Source: a virus
Reading direction: 5' to 3' (one strand)
DNA: 57,404 nt
Virus record (IMG/VR): IMGVR_UViG_3300001242_000028
Location: 1 to 57,404 of that record
The position numbers and the translations under genes are program-made. The notes below the pieces were generated by a model. It was given only the letters and a program-made list of their open reading frames with translations. It searched no databases and was not told where the DNA came from. Below are positions 1 through 6,402 of the stretch, piece after piece (the first letter of the stretch is position 1; the number at the start of each line of letters is the position of its first letter).

Positions 1-555
1 CCAGCCGGCCTGTACCATCTGGTCGACACTTCTATAGAAGACCATCTTATCGAAGACTTTACGTAATGAGGATTTATCACCTCTATTGGCGGTTGCTGTC
101 CAACCTACTACAAGGATTTTAGAACCCCGTGGTGCAAGGTGATCGAGGGCTTTAATATACGAGCTGGCCACGGCATGATGGCACTCATCAACGATGATTG
201 TAGCAAAGAATTCAGAAGAGAATTGCTGTAATCTTTTATCCTTTGATAGCGTTTGGATACTTGCAACAACAACATCTTTATCTTGCCAGTCATTGTTTTC
301 TGCTTTAACTAACCCTATACGAGCTTGAGGCCAAACTCGAAGTATCTTATCTCGAGCTTGCCCTAGCAATTCGTCAGTGTGTGCTATCACAAGACCTGGG
401 CCATTACTTTTCCGAGCCATTAATATGTATGAAAAGATAATGGTCTTTCCACTAGCCGTAGGAAGTACGCCTAATTGCCGACAGATATTCTGGTTAACAA
501 AATGTGTTCTAACCGCATGTACTGCCTCTGCCTGATAATCTCTTGGTACAATCAT
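1..555 (-). CDS. SF2 DNA/RNA helicase, N-terminal part (cut by window edge)
   Basis: The reading frame runs off the left edge, so only the first 185 residues are visible. It starts with ATG behind AAGGTGA. Seen: a Walker A motif PTASGKT at residues 32-38, a DECH box (motif II) at 123-126 and a TATAN motif III at 153-157. These define the RecA-like domain 1 of a superfamily 2 helicase of the DEAD/DEAH restriction/UvrB-like type (known family features). The second RecA domain should lie beyond the window. It has its own sigma70-like promoter with an operator-like element. A role in replication or recombination of phage DNA is inferred. Confidence 0.9.
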   Translation of the reverse strand, partial: MIVPRDYQAEAVHAVRTHFVNQNICRQLGVLPTASGKTIIFSYILMARKSNGPGLVIAHTDELLGQARDKILRVWPQARIGLVKAENNDWQDKDVVVASIQTLSKDKRLQQFSSEFFATIIVDECHHAVASSYIKALDHLAPRGSKILVVGWTATANRGDKSSLRKVFDKMVFYRSVDQMVQAGW

Positions 556-583
556 ATAAATCACCTTCTATGTATTATGTATC

Positions 584-624
584 AATGTTACATATATTAT
601 ATCATACCTTTGTTATGTATTCAA
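584..624 (-). promoter_or_regulatory. sigma70-type promoter with operator-like element for the helicase gene
   Basis: On the minus strand, TTGAAT (624-619) and TATAAT (601-596) are separated by 17 bp. The element AATGTTACA (plus strand 584-592) lies at the expected start point about 30-35 bases upstream of the helicase ATG. The same element recurs near three other promoters in this window. The promoter overlaps the 3' end of the preceding gene. Confidence 0.7.
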
Positions 625-975
625 ATCCCTATGTATTGCAGCACATCTCTTTTCATATCGTGCATGCATTATCTTAAAAGGTTCTTTACTTCTAATTACA
701 GGAACAGCTCCTATACCGTAACTGTCTAATAACTCCCACAGTTCAACTTCCTCGTCCTGATTATCTGCTTCTACTGTAAAACCAATAATACCGGCTTTGT
801 ATAAATCCCATAGTATAGCACCCGCCTGTTCAGCAGAACAAATAATTACACCATTTAGCATACTAGCGCCATGAGAGCTTACAATTGAGAGTATATAAAT
901 CTGACGCCCTCTGGCATATAACTCGTGACCGATTATACCGGTTGTAACATCAATTTGTTGAGTTAGTTTAATCAT
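613..975 (-). CDS. hypothetical protein (120 aa)
   Basis: The chosen ATG (MIKLTQQ) lies behind GGAGAGTACCT, so the longer frame upstream is probably not translated. The protein is mixed alpha/beta with an acidic stretch near residue 75 and no recognised motif. It lies 3' of the small 1005-1217 gene in the same leftward block. Function unknown. Confidence 0.7.
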   Translation of the reverse strand: MIKLTQQIDVTTGIIGHELYARGRQIYILSIVSSHGASMLNGVIICSAEQAGAILWDLYKAGIIGFTVEADNQDEEVELWELLDSYGIGAVPVIRSKEPFKIMHARYEKRCAAIHRDLNT

Positions 976-1004
976 AGGTACTCTCCTTTCTATTAACCAA
1001 TACT

Positions 1005-1217
1005 TTAATATATATTTTCCGGATTCAACCCCATTTTTCTGACTTCTTCTCTCCAAGAATCTCTAGCAGCCTGAACAACTTGAGCCTTTGACATAGGATT
1101 GCCAAAGTCATCAGTTACGGGTGTTCCTTCTAGCGTATACTCATCCATGAATTCTGCTAAAGCATCAGCTTCAGCCTTAAGTTGACGAACTAAGGCCTTT
1201 TGATATTTAGATGCCAT
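1005..1217 (-). CDS. small hypothetical protein (70 aa)
   Basis: ATG start with GGAGGTAAATATTA upstream. The protein is short, charged and probably mostly helical, with no cysteines or membrane segment. It is followed at once by the 120-aa gene and preceded by a perfect hairpin. Function unknown. Confidence 0.75.
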   Translation of the reverse strand: MASKYQKALVRQLKAEADALAEFMDEYTLEGTPVTDDFGNPMSKAQVVQAARDSWREEVRKMGLNPENIY

Positions 1218-1244
1218 TAATATTTACCTCCTAATCTTAATCTA

Positions 1245-1280
1245 TTAATAAGCCCCGTCAACTTTGACGGGGCTTATTAA
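1245..1280 (-). terminator. 16-bp perfect hairpin between genes
   Basis: TTAATAAGCCCCGTCA pairs perfectly with its inverted copy around a 4-nt ACTT loop, directly after the stop of the 142-aa gene. The AT-rich end gives a U-rich tail on either strand, consistent with a rho-independent terminator. Confidence 0.75.
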
Positions 1281-1709
1281 TCATTCTTGTTTAAAGTTAG
1301 GCAATGTATCGGGTACTTCCGGTTTTAGAGAATTCTTACTCATGGCTTTAAGTATCGTACTTAAGCAGTTCAGCATTATCACAACATCAATAACGCCGTA
1401 ATTGCTCTTAGTGGATAAAAGATCCAAGACCTCTCGCGTAGTTTCATTAGCAATTTCTTTATTCTCTTCTACCATGATACGAATCTCTGGTGAAGAATTA
1501 ACAACGCTTAAGGTAGTCATTACGATAGGAACTATAACAGCCTCGCCAGCGTTTACACACCCATGACGTAAACAAAGACCGTCACATACGGGCCATAACT
1601 CTTGGGCAGCCCTTAATATGTGTTCAGGAATCTTGTTCTCTTCCGGCGTCTCGGGATTAGGCTCTTCATGTTTGAGTTCGGGTTCTTGATTAACTTCTTG
1701 ATTTGACAA
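1281..1709 (-). CDS. hypothetical protein with a Cys/His cluster (142 aa)
   Basis: TTG start behind AAAGGGG. The N-terminal 27 residues are rich in E, P and N and probably disordered. Around residues 40-52 is CDGLCLRHGC, a C-x3-C-x3-G-C cluster resembling ones in three other proteins of this window (2510-3073, the dCMP deaminase and ThyX). The rest is helical and hydrophobic. Metal binding is inferred; function unknown. Confidence 0.75.
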   Translation of the reverse strand: MSNQEVNQEPELKHEEPNPETPEENKIPEHILRAAQELWPVCDGLCLRHGCVNAGEAVIVPIVMTTLSVVNSSPEIRIMVEENKEIANETTREVLDLLSTKSNYGVIDVVIMLNCLSTILKAMSKNSLKPEVPDTLPNFKQE

Positions 1710-1732
1710 TTGAATACCCCTTTCTATGATAA

Positions 1733-2209
1733 CTATATCTTGGATAAATTATCCTTGATATGATCTACCGTAATGCTAAGACTTTCCTGGATAGCCGCTC
1801 GTATTACCTCTCGGTAATCTCCACTTGCAACTCTTTTGATAACATTATTAACTTCCTCTTGAGCAACTGTTGCCATGGTTTCTCGTAATGAGCCTACTAC
1901 ATCTTTACGAATCTCTGTACATAAGTTACTCATAAAACCTTGATCTTTCAATAACTTCATTCCGAATTCCATAACAAGTTTAGCCATCGGCCCATACTCT
2001 TTTACAGACCGACTAAAACCGGGTGGAGTTATTACCTGAAAACCAGTAGTTAAAATTCGTTCCATATGAGTAGCTACAGCTTCGTCAATCTTACCCAGGG
2101 CTCTGTTTTTCTCTACCAAGGCCATAGTTACCTGGTTAACATGTTTTAGCATTTGCTCCTGGGTATCTTTATCTAGGATTGCTAAAAACTCATCTACTTT
2201 AACGATCAA
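1733..2209 (-). CDS. hypothetical helical protein (158 aa)
   Basis: The start is set at TTG 2209 (MIVKVDEF) because AAGGAGGTATAAGATA lies at ideal spacing. A longer in-frame start at 2284 would overlap the upstream gene by 70 nt. Long amphipathic helices are predicted by eye throughout, with a proline break near residue 80. No recognised domain. Confidence 0.75.
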   Translation of the reverse strand: MIVKVDEFLAILDKDTQEQMLKHVNQVTMALVEKNRALGKIDEAVATHMERILTTGFQVITPPGFSRSVKEYGPMAKLVMEFGMKLLKDQGFMSNLCTEIRKDVVGSLRETMATVAQEEVNNVIKRVASGDYREVIRAAIQESLSITVDHIKDNLSKI

Positions 2210-2213
2210 TATC

Positions 2214-2504
2214 TTATACCTCCTTCTTTTCTTGGCGGAGGTATACCTTACCGGTAACACCAATAGTATAGTAATCGTTAACATGATTTAACCCGTACTT
2301 CTCTTCAATTTGTTCCCAGAGATTATAGCTTTCAGTAACTGCTTCATAAATATCCTGAGCAGTACCACCATGTTTTGCAAAGATTACTTCTTTCATACGA
2401 GCAAGGTGGATTTTCTTAGCCTCTTCATAGGTCATTGTAGCAACAACCTTATCCTTCTCATCTATAAGAGACTTCTTAGAAGATTTCTTTCCAAATAACC
2501 ACAT
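2214..2504 (-). CDS. hypothetical protein (96 aa)
   Basis: The ATG of MWLFGKKSSKK is preceded by AGGAGGTATAAGATTT, so a seven-codon upstream extension is rejected. Start: hydrophobic, then very basic; remainder: charged and helical. It sits between two unknown genes with almost no spacing. Function unknown. Confidence 0.75.
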   Translation of the reverse strand: MWLFGKKSSKKSLIDEKDKVVATMTYEEAKKIHLARMKEVIFAKHGGTAQDIYEAVTESYNLWEQIEEKYGLNHVNDYYTIGVTGKVYLRQEKKEV

Positions 2505-2509
2505 AAATC

Positions 2510-3073
2510 TTATACCTCCTTCCATAGTTCTTCATCAACGAAGTATTCTTGAGTATCTTCGTCATTATCAAGACCTGTAGCTATAACGTTATACTCACCA
2601 TCTACCAGTTCCGCATCAGATGCTCCGGTTATCCATATACTACACCGGCGCGACAAGAGGTCTAATTCTTTAAGGAATAAATCTAAGGGGCTTAAAGATT
2701 CTGAAGACTCTAAGGGTTCCGACATATTATTCACCCTTTGTATAGGAAATGGAAATACTTGTTTACCAGGAGTAGGTATATAGACATTACAATAACGACA
2801 GCATTTACCCTTAGGAACAGACTCGCATTCTCCTACGCCCTTCTCTAAACAGTAATACTCGTCCTTAATACGTACCATAAAGGGACAATGGCCTTCATGT
2901 AGCCATGAACATTTATGTTTACAATCATCAGGACTTCTCAAAGTATAAAGATAATCCCTTAATTCATACATCGGGTCGGATCCGTCAAAACCTTTCGACC
3001 ATCCATTCCATACTGCTTCGGCTTTTGCTCTTAGTTCAGTGAAGAGCTTTTTATAATCAGGTTCGTTAGGCAC
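2510..3073 (-). CDS. cysteine-rich putative metal-binding protein (187 aa)
   Basis: GTG start behind GAGGTGAT. Seen: an N-terminal helical stretch, then residues 50-95 with the ordered cysteines CKHKC, HEGHC, YYC, GEC and P-x-G-x-CC-x2-C. The P-x-G-x-CC-x2-C end matches the C-terminal tail of the phage dCMP deaminase. Zinc or Fe-S binding is inferred. The C-terminal part is acidic. Confidence 0.75.
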   Translation of the reverse strand: MPNEPDYKKLFTELRAKAEAVWNGWSKGFDGSDPMYELRDYLYTLRSPDDCKHKCSWLHEGHCPFMVRIKDEYYCLEKGVGECESVPKGKCCRYCNVYIPTPGKQVFPFPIQRVNNMSEPLESSESLSPLDLFLKELDLLSRRCSIWITGASDAELVDGEYNVIATGLDNDEDTQEYFVDEELWKEV

Positions 3074-3085
3074 CTAAATATCACC

Positions 3086-3346
3086 TCATTTACTATCAGT
3101 GAAATCATATAAGTATCGTACTGCCGTTGCAGCAACCTGAATAGCCTCTTTTCTTGAGTGTGATATATCTTTCTTTTTAATAGCTTCCCACATCTCATCA
3201 AGCTCTTCTAGGATTACAGCATAACCTTCATGAGGACTATTAAATCTTGCATCCTCACCTAATTTGTCTACAGTTTCATACATTTCGGACATAACCAGGT
3301 CTAATAATCTCTTTACCTCCGAAAGGTCGATTATCTTTTTACTCAT
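3086..3346 (-). CDS. MazG-like nucleotide pyrophosphohydrolase (86 aa)
   Basis: Seen: EELDEMWEAIK followed about 18 residues later by RKEAIQVAATAVRYLYDF, matching the E-E-x2-E ... E-x3-A-x2-x-D-like pattern of small all-alpha MazG/NTP-PPase proteins that bind Mg2+ and cleave (d)NTPs to NMP and PPi (family knowledge). The last acidic metal ligand is less clear than usual. It overlaps the upstream zinc-type ORF by 8 nt, so translation is probably coupled. Phage MazG homologues can alter nucleotide or alarmone pools; that role is inferred here. Confidence 0.6.
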   Translation of the reverse strand: MSKKIIDLSEVKRLLDLVMSEMYETVDKLGEDARFNSPHEGYAVILEELDEMWEAIKKKDISHSRKEAIQVAATAVRYLYDFTDSK

Positions 3347-3524
3347 GTGTAAATATCTTCTTACTCAAATTACCCAGTGGCGTGTTGTGCTCTTTCTTTT
3401 TACCCGGGTGACACTTAATCCCATGGTCACAATAAACGCAACGACCATTCATACCCGCTTCAAAAGTCTGACATGCACCATGATCAGGTACATGACAGCA
3501 ACCACACTTACAGCGTTTTGTCAT
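3339..3524 (-). CDS. small zinc-binding protein (61 aa)
   Basis: ATG 3524 follows AGGTGAAGTGT. Seen in 61 residues: C-K-C-x-C-C near the N-terminus, then C-x-T, C-x2-C-x3-H/C pairs (CVYCDHGIKC). This is a compact zinc-ribbon or knuckle pattern with a basic C-terminus. Coupled to the MazG-like gene. Nucleic-acid binding is possible but not shown. Confidence 0.7.
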   Translation of the reverse strand: MTKRCKCGCCHVPDHGACQTFEAGMNGRCVYCDHGIKCHPGKKKEHNTPLGNLSKKIFTHE

Positions 3525-3552
3525 ACACTTCACCTACTTAGTTGGTAAATAT

Positions 3553-4134
3553 TGGTGGACTCGGAGGGAATCGAACCCTCGTCTGTATTAGCTACTCTTA
3601 ACCGTCTACCCGGAATAGACTTATTACGTAAGTCATTCGCCGCATTCCTGGACGGCGGAACCGCCCCGGCTGTTGGTCACCGTGGATAGTAATTGCCAAC
3701 TATCCTGGACATGGTCCTCCACCAACTGGTCTAGCTTATCGGCTCCAAGTATGACCAGTAATACCCCTTCATTCTTCGCTTCATGCCGAACTAGCAGCAT
3801 TAGACTTCTACGAGTCGCAGGACTGTCGCCTCCCACCTCTTCACATTTGCGAGGATTTGCTCTACACATTTCGATTCACGGGCCCGGCCCGATGTAGGCT
3901 TACACAGAAGCCACAGGAATGTAGATTTCCTACCCCATTCCCGGGGATTACTCAATTCTTAAACTCTCAATCGGTTAGCTGAGTTTTGCTCCGATGTTTT
4001 GAGGCTGTTTATCTATTCAGTCCTAAGACTAAGCAGCAGCTTGTAAAGGTGTTTTGGCATTTATATTGTTGGCGTAAGTCGCCACCTGTCCGGGCAAGTT
4101 TACCATCTCTAACACATCGAAACCAGTCGAGCCC
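3553..4134 (-). ncRNA. ssrA: phage-encoded transfer-messenger RNA (tmRNA)
   Basis: Seen: the 5' end GGGCUCG pairs with CGAGUCC before an encoded CCA at 3553-3555 (7 bp, one G-U). It is followed by ACUGGUUUCGAU, the conserved tmRNA D-loop-like segment. The T arm GAGGG-UUCGAUU-CCCUC is canonical. P2 is a perfect 8-bp helix, UGUGUUAG with CUAAUACA. The resume codon GCC (4073-4071) opens the tag ANNINAKTPLQAAA, which ends at TAG 4029-4031. Known role: rescue of stalled ribosomes together with SmpB; no SmpB gene is visible, so the host protein is presumably used. At 582 nt it is about 200 nt longer than typical tmRNAs. The extra length lies between the tag and the 3' half of P2 and is rich in hairpins and possible pseudoknots. 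Confidence 0.93.
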
Positions 4135-4135
4135 A

Positions 4136-4163
4136 TAAAAGACCGGGTTCTGCACACCCGGTC
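4136..4163 (-). terminator. terminator-like hairpin abutting the tmRNA 5' end
   Basis: GACCGGGT pairs with ACCCGGTC across a 7-nt loop and is followed by UUUUAU, then at once by the tmRNA 5' GGGCUCG. It could terminate the upstream transcript or guide 5' processing of tmRNA. No clear separate tmRNA promoter was seen between it and the tmRNA. Confidence 0.6.
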
Positions 4164-4230
4164 TGTGTTTGTTGAAAATACGTAATATTGGTCGTTAGTT
4201 ACCGGATATAAGCCCTCCGGCCGGGCGACG

Positions 4231-4404
4231 TTAGCCATAATCGGTATACGGAATATCACCAATAGTCTGAGGCCCGGAGACTATGGTAAATAACGGGTAT
4301 ACGAGTCTTGCCGGAATTAAGAAGAACTCAACATTACGCCATAATGGCTCAACTTCCGGATAAGGTAAATCGTATATATAATCGTAAATATATTCATATT
4401 CCAT
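4231..4404 (-). CDS. small hypothetical protein (57 aa)
   Basis: ATG 4404 lies behind AAAGGAGGTGTTATATAAAA. The product begins with an unusual acidic, tyrosine-rich stretch (MEYEYIYDYIYD), then a hydrophobic segment around residues 24-42 that could associate with membrane. It lies directly upstream of the tmRNA. No homologue recognised. Confidence 0.6.
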   Translation of the reverse strand: MEYEYIYDYIYDLPYPEVEPLWRNVEFFLIPARLVYPLFTIVSGPQTIGDIPYTDYG

Positions 4405-4625
4405 TTTTATATAACACCTCCTTTCTGAAGTAAACTATATCATATAAATTAAATGCTGCTACCCGTATCGAAACTTTCGCGGGCAGCGCCCGGCAGCCAA
4501 GATATTATTTATCAAAGGTTCTAGAGTATAAACCATCTTTCATTAGGCGTCATCCTCTCTTAATCAGTTAGAAGCAATTTTGGTAAGATAAATATTGGAG
4601 GTAGATAAGTATTAGCCCCGAAGGG
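4405..4625 (-). other. intergenic segment with RNA-like fold
   Basis: No convincing gene over about 200 nt. Near 4454-4495, GCTGC-(TA)-CCCG and CGGG-CAGC complementary segments enclose a loop, next to GC-rich repeats. A 16-nt hairpin TAGCCC-TTCG-GGGCTA lies at 4612-4627. A 12-codon frame (MKDGLYSRTFDK) with AGAGGATGA upstream is present but too short to support. Confidence 0.35.
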
Positions 4626-4982
4626 CTAGATGTAACCGCTAACAAAAGTACAGTGCCGCCGGAATAACGAAATGGTACCGGTAATCACCGGCAATAAACA
4701 ATTTGGCGATATTAAAAGCGCCAATGATTTAAGTATAAACTTTATGGGATACATTACGCGACTTACTACATCTCGCCAATCATCACAATAAGTTGTAAAC
4801 GCTTCAGTAAAATCCTTACCTATACGTCCTAATATAAAAGCACGTTCTAAGGCAAGAGAATTCCCTGATAAAGCAATTGCATGTCCATATCCTAAAACAG
4901 CAATATGCTTAGAAGATCCTTCATACACATAACAATTACACGCATAACCAGAAAACCGGCAAAAGGCTATTAATATAGTAAT
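4626..4982 (-). CDS. hypothetical secreted or membrane protein, probable ATT start (118 aa)
   Basis: A perfect AAAGGAGG SD lies nine bases before ATT 4982. No ATG, GTG or TTG is in frame until GTG 4928, which has no SD. From ATT the protein starts ITILIAFCRFSGYAC, like a short signal or lipoprotein-type leader, and has a second hydrophobic stretch near residues 80-105. The rest is unremarkable. The start codon is inference from SD position; the frame itself is well open. Confidence 0.55.
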   Translation of the reverse strand: MTILIAFCRFSGYACNCYVYEGSSKHIAVLGYGHAIALSGNSLALERAFILGRIGKDFTEAFTTYCDDWRDVVSRVMYPIKFILKSLALLISPNCLLPVITGTISLFRRHCTFVSGYI

Positions 4983-5106
4983 TAGTATTCACCTCCTTTC
5001 TTATTAATCAATAAATGAACCGAGGGCCGGTCACAGCAATATCGGCCCGGCCCAACCCCTCAGGTAATGAGCTAAAATATAAATATTCGGGAACTAAGCA
5101 AAACCC

Positions 5107-5283
5107 TTAAGTAAAACCGGTTGGAAATCCGTGTATCTCCGGTGATAGTTGCGGGGCGCCCTGTTGTAGCTTAACCAGAGAAAGGTATGCGTATGGTAAG
5201 TCTATATATATGCATACCAGCATTCCGCAGAATACCTTATCTAGCAAGCAACATACAACCGTACTATCGTGTAATAGATGCAC
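5107..5283 (-). CDS. small hypothetical protein (58 aa)
   Basis: GTG 5283 follows AAAGGAGATGAAATAAGA at normal spacing. Seen: cysteines at residues 11, 12, 19 and 24 inside a hydrophobic stretch (VVCCLLDKVFCGMLVCIYI), so a membrane-associated peptide is likely. It lies between two structured RNA regions. Function unknown. Confidence 0.55.
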   Translation of the reverse strand: MHLLHDSTVVCCLLDKVFCGMLVCIYIDLPYAYLSLVKLQQGAPQLSPEIHGFPTGFT

Positions 5284-5316
5284 TCTTATTTCATCTCCTT
5301 TCTTATGTGATATATA

Positions 5317-5451
5317 AATATTCAGGGTAGGCCAGATTCCCTCACCTGGCTACTGACTAATCTAAACTTTACCGCCTCGGGCTTAAATGGCCGATATTAC
5401 CGTTCCGGGCGGGATCCGGATGATCGCACAACCCCACTACCCTGAAGATAT
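5317..5451 (-). ncRNA. stem-closed structured RNA of about 130 nt
   Basis: TTCAGGGTAG (RNA 5' arm, 5446-5437) pairs perfectly with CTACCCTGAA (5330-5321), with AU pairs continuing outward. Inside are TCCGG-N6-CCGGA and GCCAG-N10-CTGGC hairpins. No SD-led ORF crosses it. It lies 3' of a hairpin terminator and 5' of the 58-aa gene, so it could be a processed ncRNA or a leader. The family is not recognised. Confidence 0.45.
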
Positions 5452-5508
5452 TAACATTTACTTCTTACTGTAGTATTGTCTTTTATTACTGTATTTCCTT
5501 TTACTTAT

Positions 5509-5544
5509 TAATTACGCCTGGTTTATTTTAACCAGGCGTAATTA
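5509..5544 (-). terminator. 15-bp terminator-like hairpin after the tRNA-like gene
   Basis: TAATTACGCCTGGTT pairs perfectly with AACCAGGCGTAATTA around a 6-nt A-rich loop, 12 nt beyond the 3' CCA of the tRNA-like RNA. It probably ends that transcript. Confidence 0.7.
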
Positions 5545-5556
5545 TAACTTTGTAAG

Positions 5557-5639
5557 TGGTCAAGGGTGCGGGAATTGAACCCGCTATGGCGTCGTCGGAG
5601 CCTAGGCGCGACACTTCCTTACCGTTAGGAGAACCCCTG
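5557..5639 (-). tRNA. tRNA-like RNA with an 11-nt anticodon loop (no anticodon assigned)
   Basis: Seen: acceptor CAGGGGU with ACCCUUG, discriminator A and encoded CCA. D arm UCCU-AACGGUA-AGGA. T arm GCGGG-UUCAAUU-CCCGC. The anticodon stem UGUCG/CGACG is good, but its loop CGCCUAGGCUC has 11 nt instead of 7, and the variable region is 8 nt. It therefore looks like an intact tRNA body that cannot decode normally. Alternatives are a degenerate gene or a tRNA decoy. Confidence 0.7.
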
Positions 5640-5667
5640 ATGTGACCGCCAGTTACGGCGGCTAAGT

Positions 5668-6033
5668 TTAGCAATTTCCACCCGGGCCTACGGCTTTATG
5701 AGCTTCTTTCTCAAGCTTCTCCCAAGCTTTCAAGTCAATGTGTTCTGTAATATCATAGACCTGATCATTTACCCAGATATAGCACTTGCGGCAGGCTACG
5801 CATACTTTAACACTGTAAGAGTCGGTTGAGACATTCTTGGTTTTATCCGCCCTCATATAGGGCATTACCATCTCTACATACCCGGCATGACGGAAATGTA
5901 GACCGCCGCAGCCAGCGCACTTAAAGAGGAATAATTCGTTACCGTCTTTAACATTTACGGGCGTAACCTTCTTGGTAAAATCGCTTACAGACATACTGAT
6001 AAGGGATTTATCTTCTGATGCATCTTCTGGCAT
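5668..6033 (-). CDS. zinc-ribbon-like hypothetical protein (121 aa)
   Basis: ATG behind AGGAG. Seen: CAGC-x2-LHFRH near residue 39 and CVAC-x2-C near residue 78, which could form a split zinc site. The acidic N-terminus and C-terminal helix flank a beta-rich core. It lies between two structured RNA genes. Function unknown; RNA binding is only a possibility. Confidence 0.7.
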   Translation of the reverse strand: MPEDASEDKSLISMSVSDFTKKVTPVNVKDGNELFLFKCAGCGGLHFRHAGYVEMVMPYMRADKTKNVSTDSYSVKVCVACRKCYIWVNDQVYDITEHIDLKAWEKLEKEAHKAVGPGGNC

Positions 6034-6061
6034 TAAAACAACTCCTATCTATTAGTTTAAA

Positions 6062-6342
6062 TACAGAATAGGTAAGATTCGAACTTACTTGGTCATGGGC
6101 TAGGCTACATACAGTTACCTGGATTTAATTCCCTGGTTACACACAAATCATACAGTTAGACCTGGCACCATATGACGGTATCACTGTGTCAATTCACAGA
6201 TAGGTAGAGCTGTCATCGGCCCTGTTATTTCAGGGCACCCATTAGGCCAGCAAATATTCGGAGCGTCACGTATCTCCTTATTCACCGACGCTCACCTTGT
6301 CTTTTCGCGTCTCGTGTTCACCACCACGATTGCTATTCTGTA
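6062..6342 (-). ncRNA. 281-nt structured RNA with tRNA-like ends
   Basis: UACAGAAUAG (6342-6333) pairs perfectly with CUAUUCUGUA (6071-6062). Directly inside the 3' strand is a canonical T arm GUAAG-UUCGAAU-CUUAC, exactly as in tRNA or tmRNA. On the 5' side is a D-arm-like hairpin UCGUG-GUGGUGAA-CACGA. The 190 nt between carry the hairpins GAGCGUC/GACGCUC, GCCCUG/CAGGGC and CUGUG/CACAG. No CCA is encoded and no tag-like ORF was found. It could be a tmRNA relative, a tRNA with a large insert, or a new RNA class. Confidence 0.6.
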
Positions 6343-6402
6343 ATAATCTTATTAGTCTTTAGTCGAACGATAAAGATTTGAACCTACTTCAGACAGATTA
6401 TC

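Noticed and set aside
3633-3897. ORFs of 70-80 codons on both strands near 3.7 kb
   Set aside because: They lie fully inside the tmRNA and have no SD.
3640-3900. Group I intron inside the tmRNA
   Set aside because: No P/Q/R/S core or splice-site pairing could be recognised by eye, so only extra length is reported.
4029-4262. 77-codon ORF ending in ANNINAKTPLQAAA on the minus strand
   Set aside because: Its end is the tmRNA tag; the upstream part crosses the tmRNA 5' domain and a terminator and has no SD.
6062-6342. RNase P RNA or a second tmRNA
   Set aside because: The GAGGAAAGUCC and ACAGAAA motifs of RNase P and any tag-like ORF are missing.
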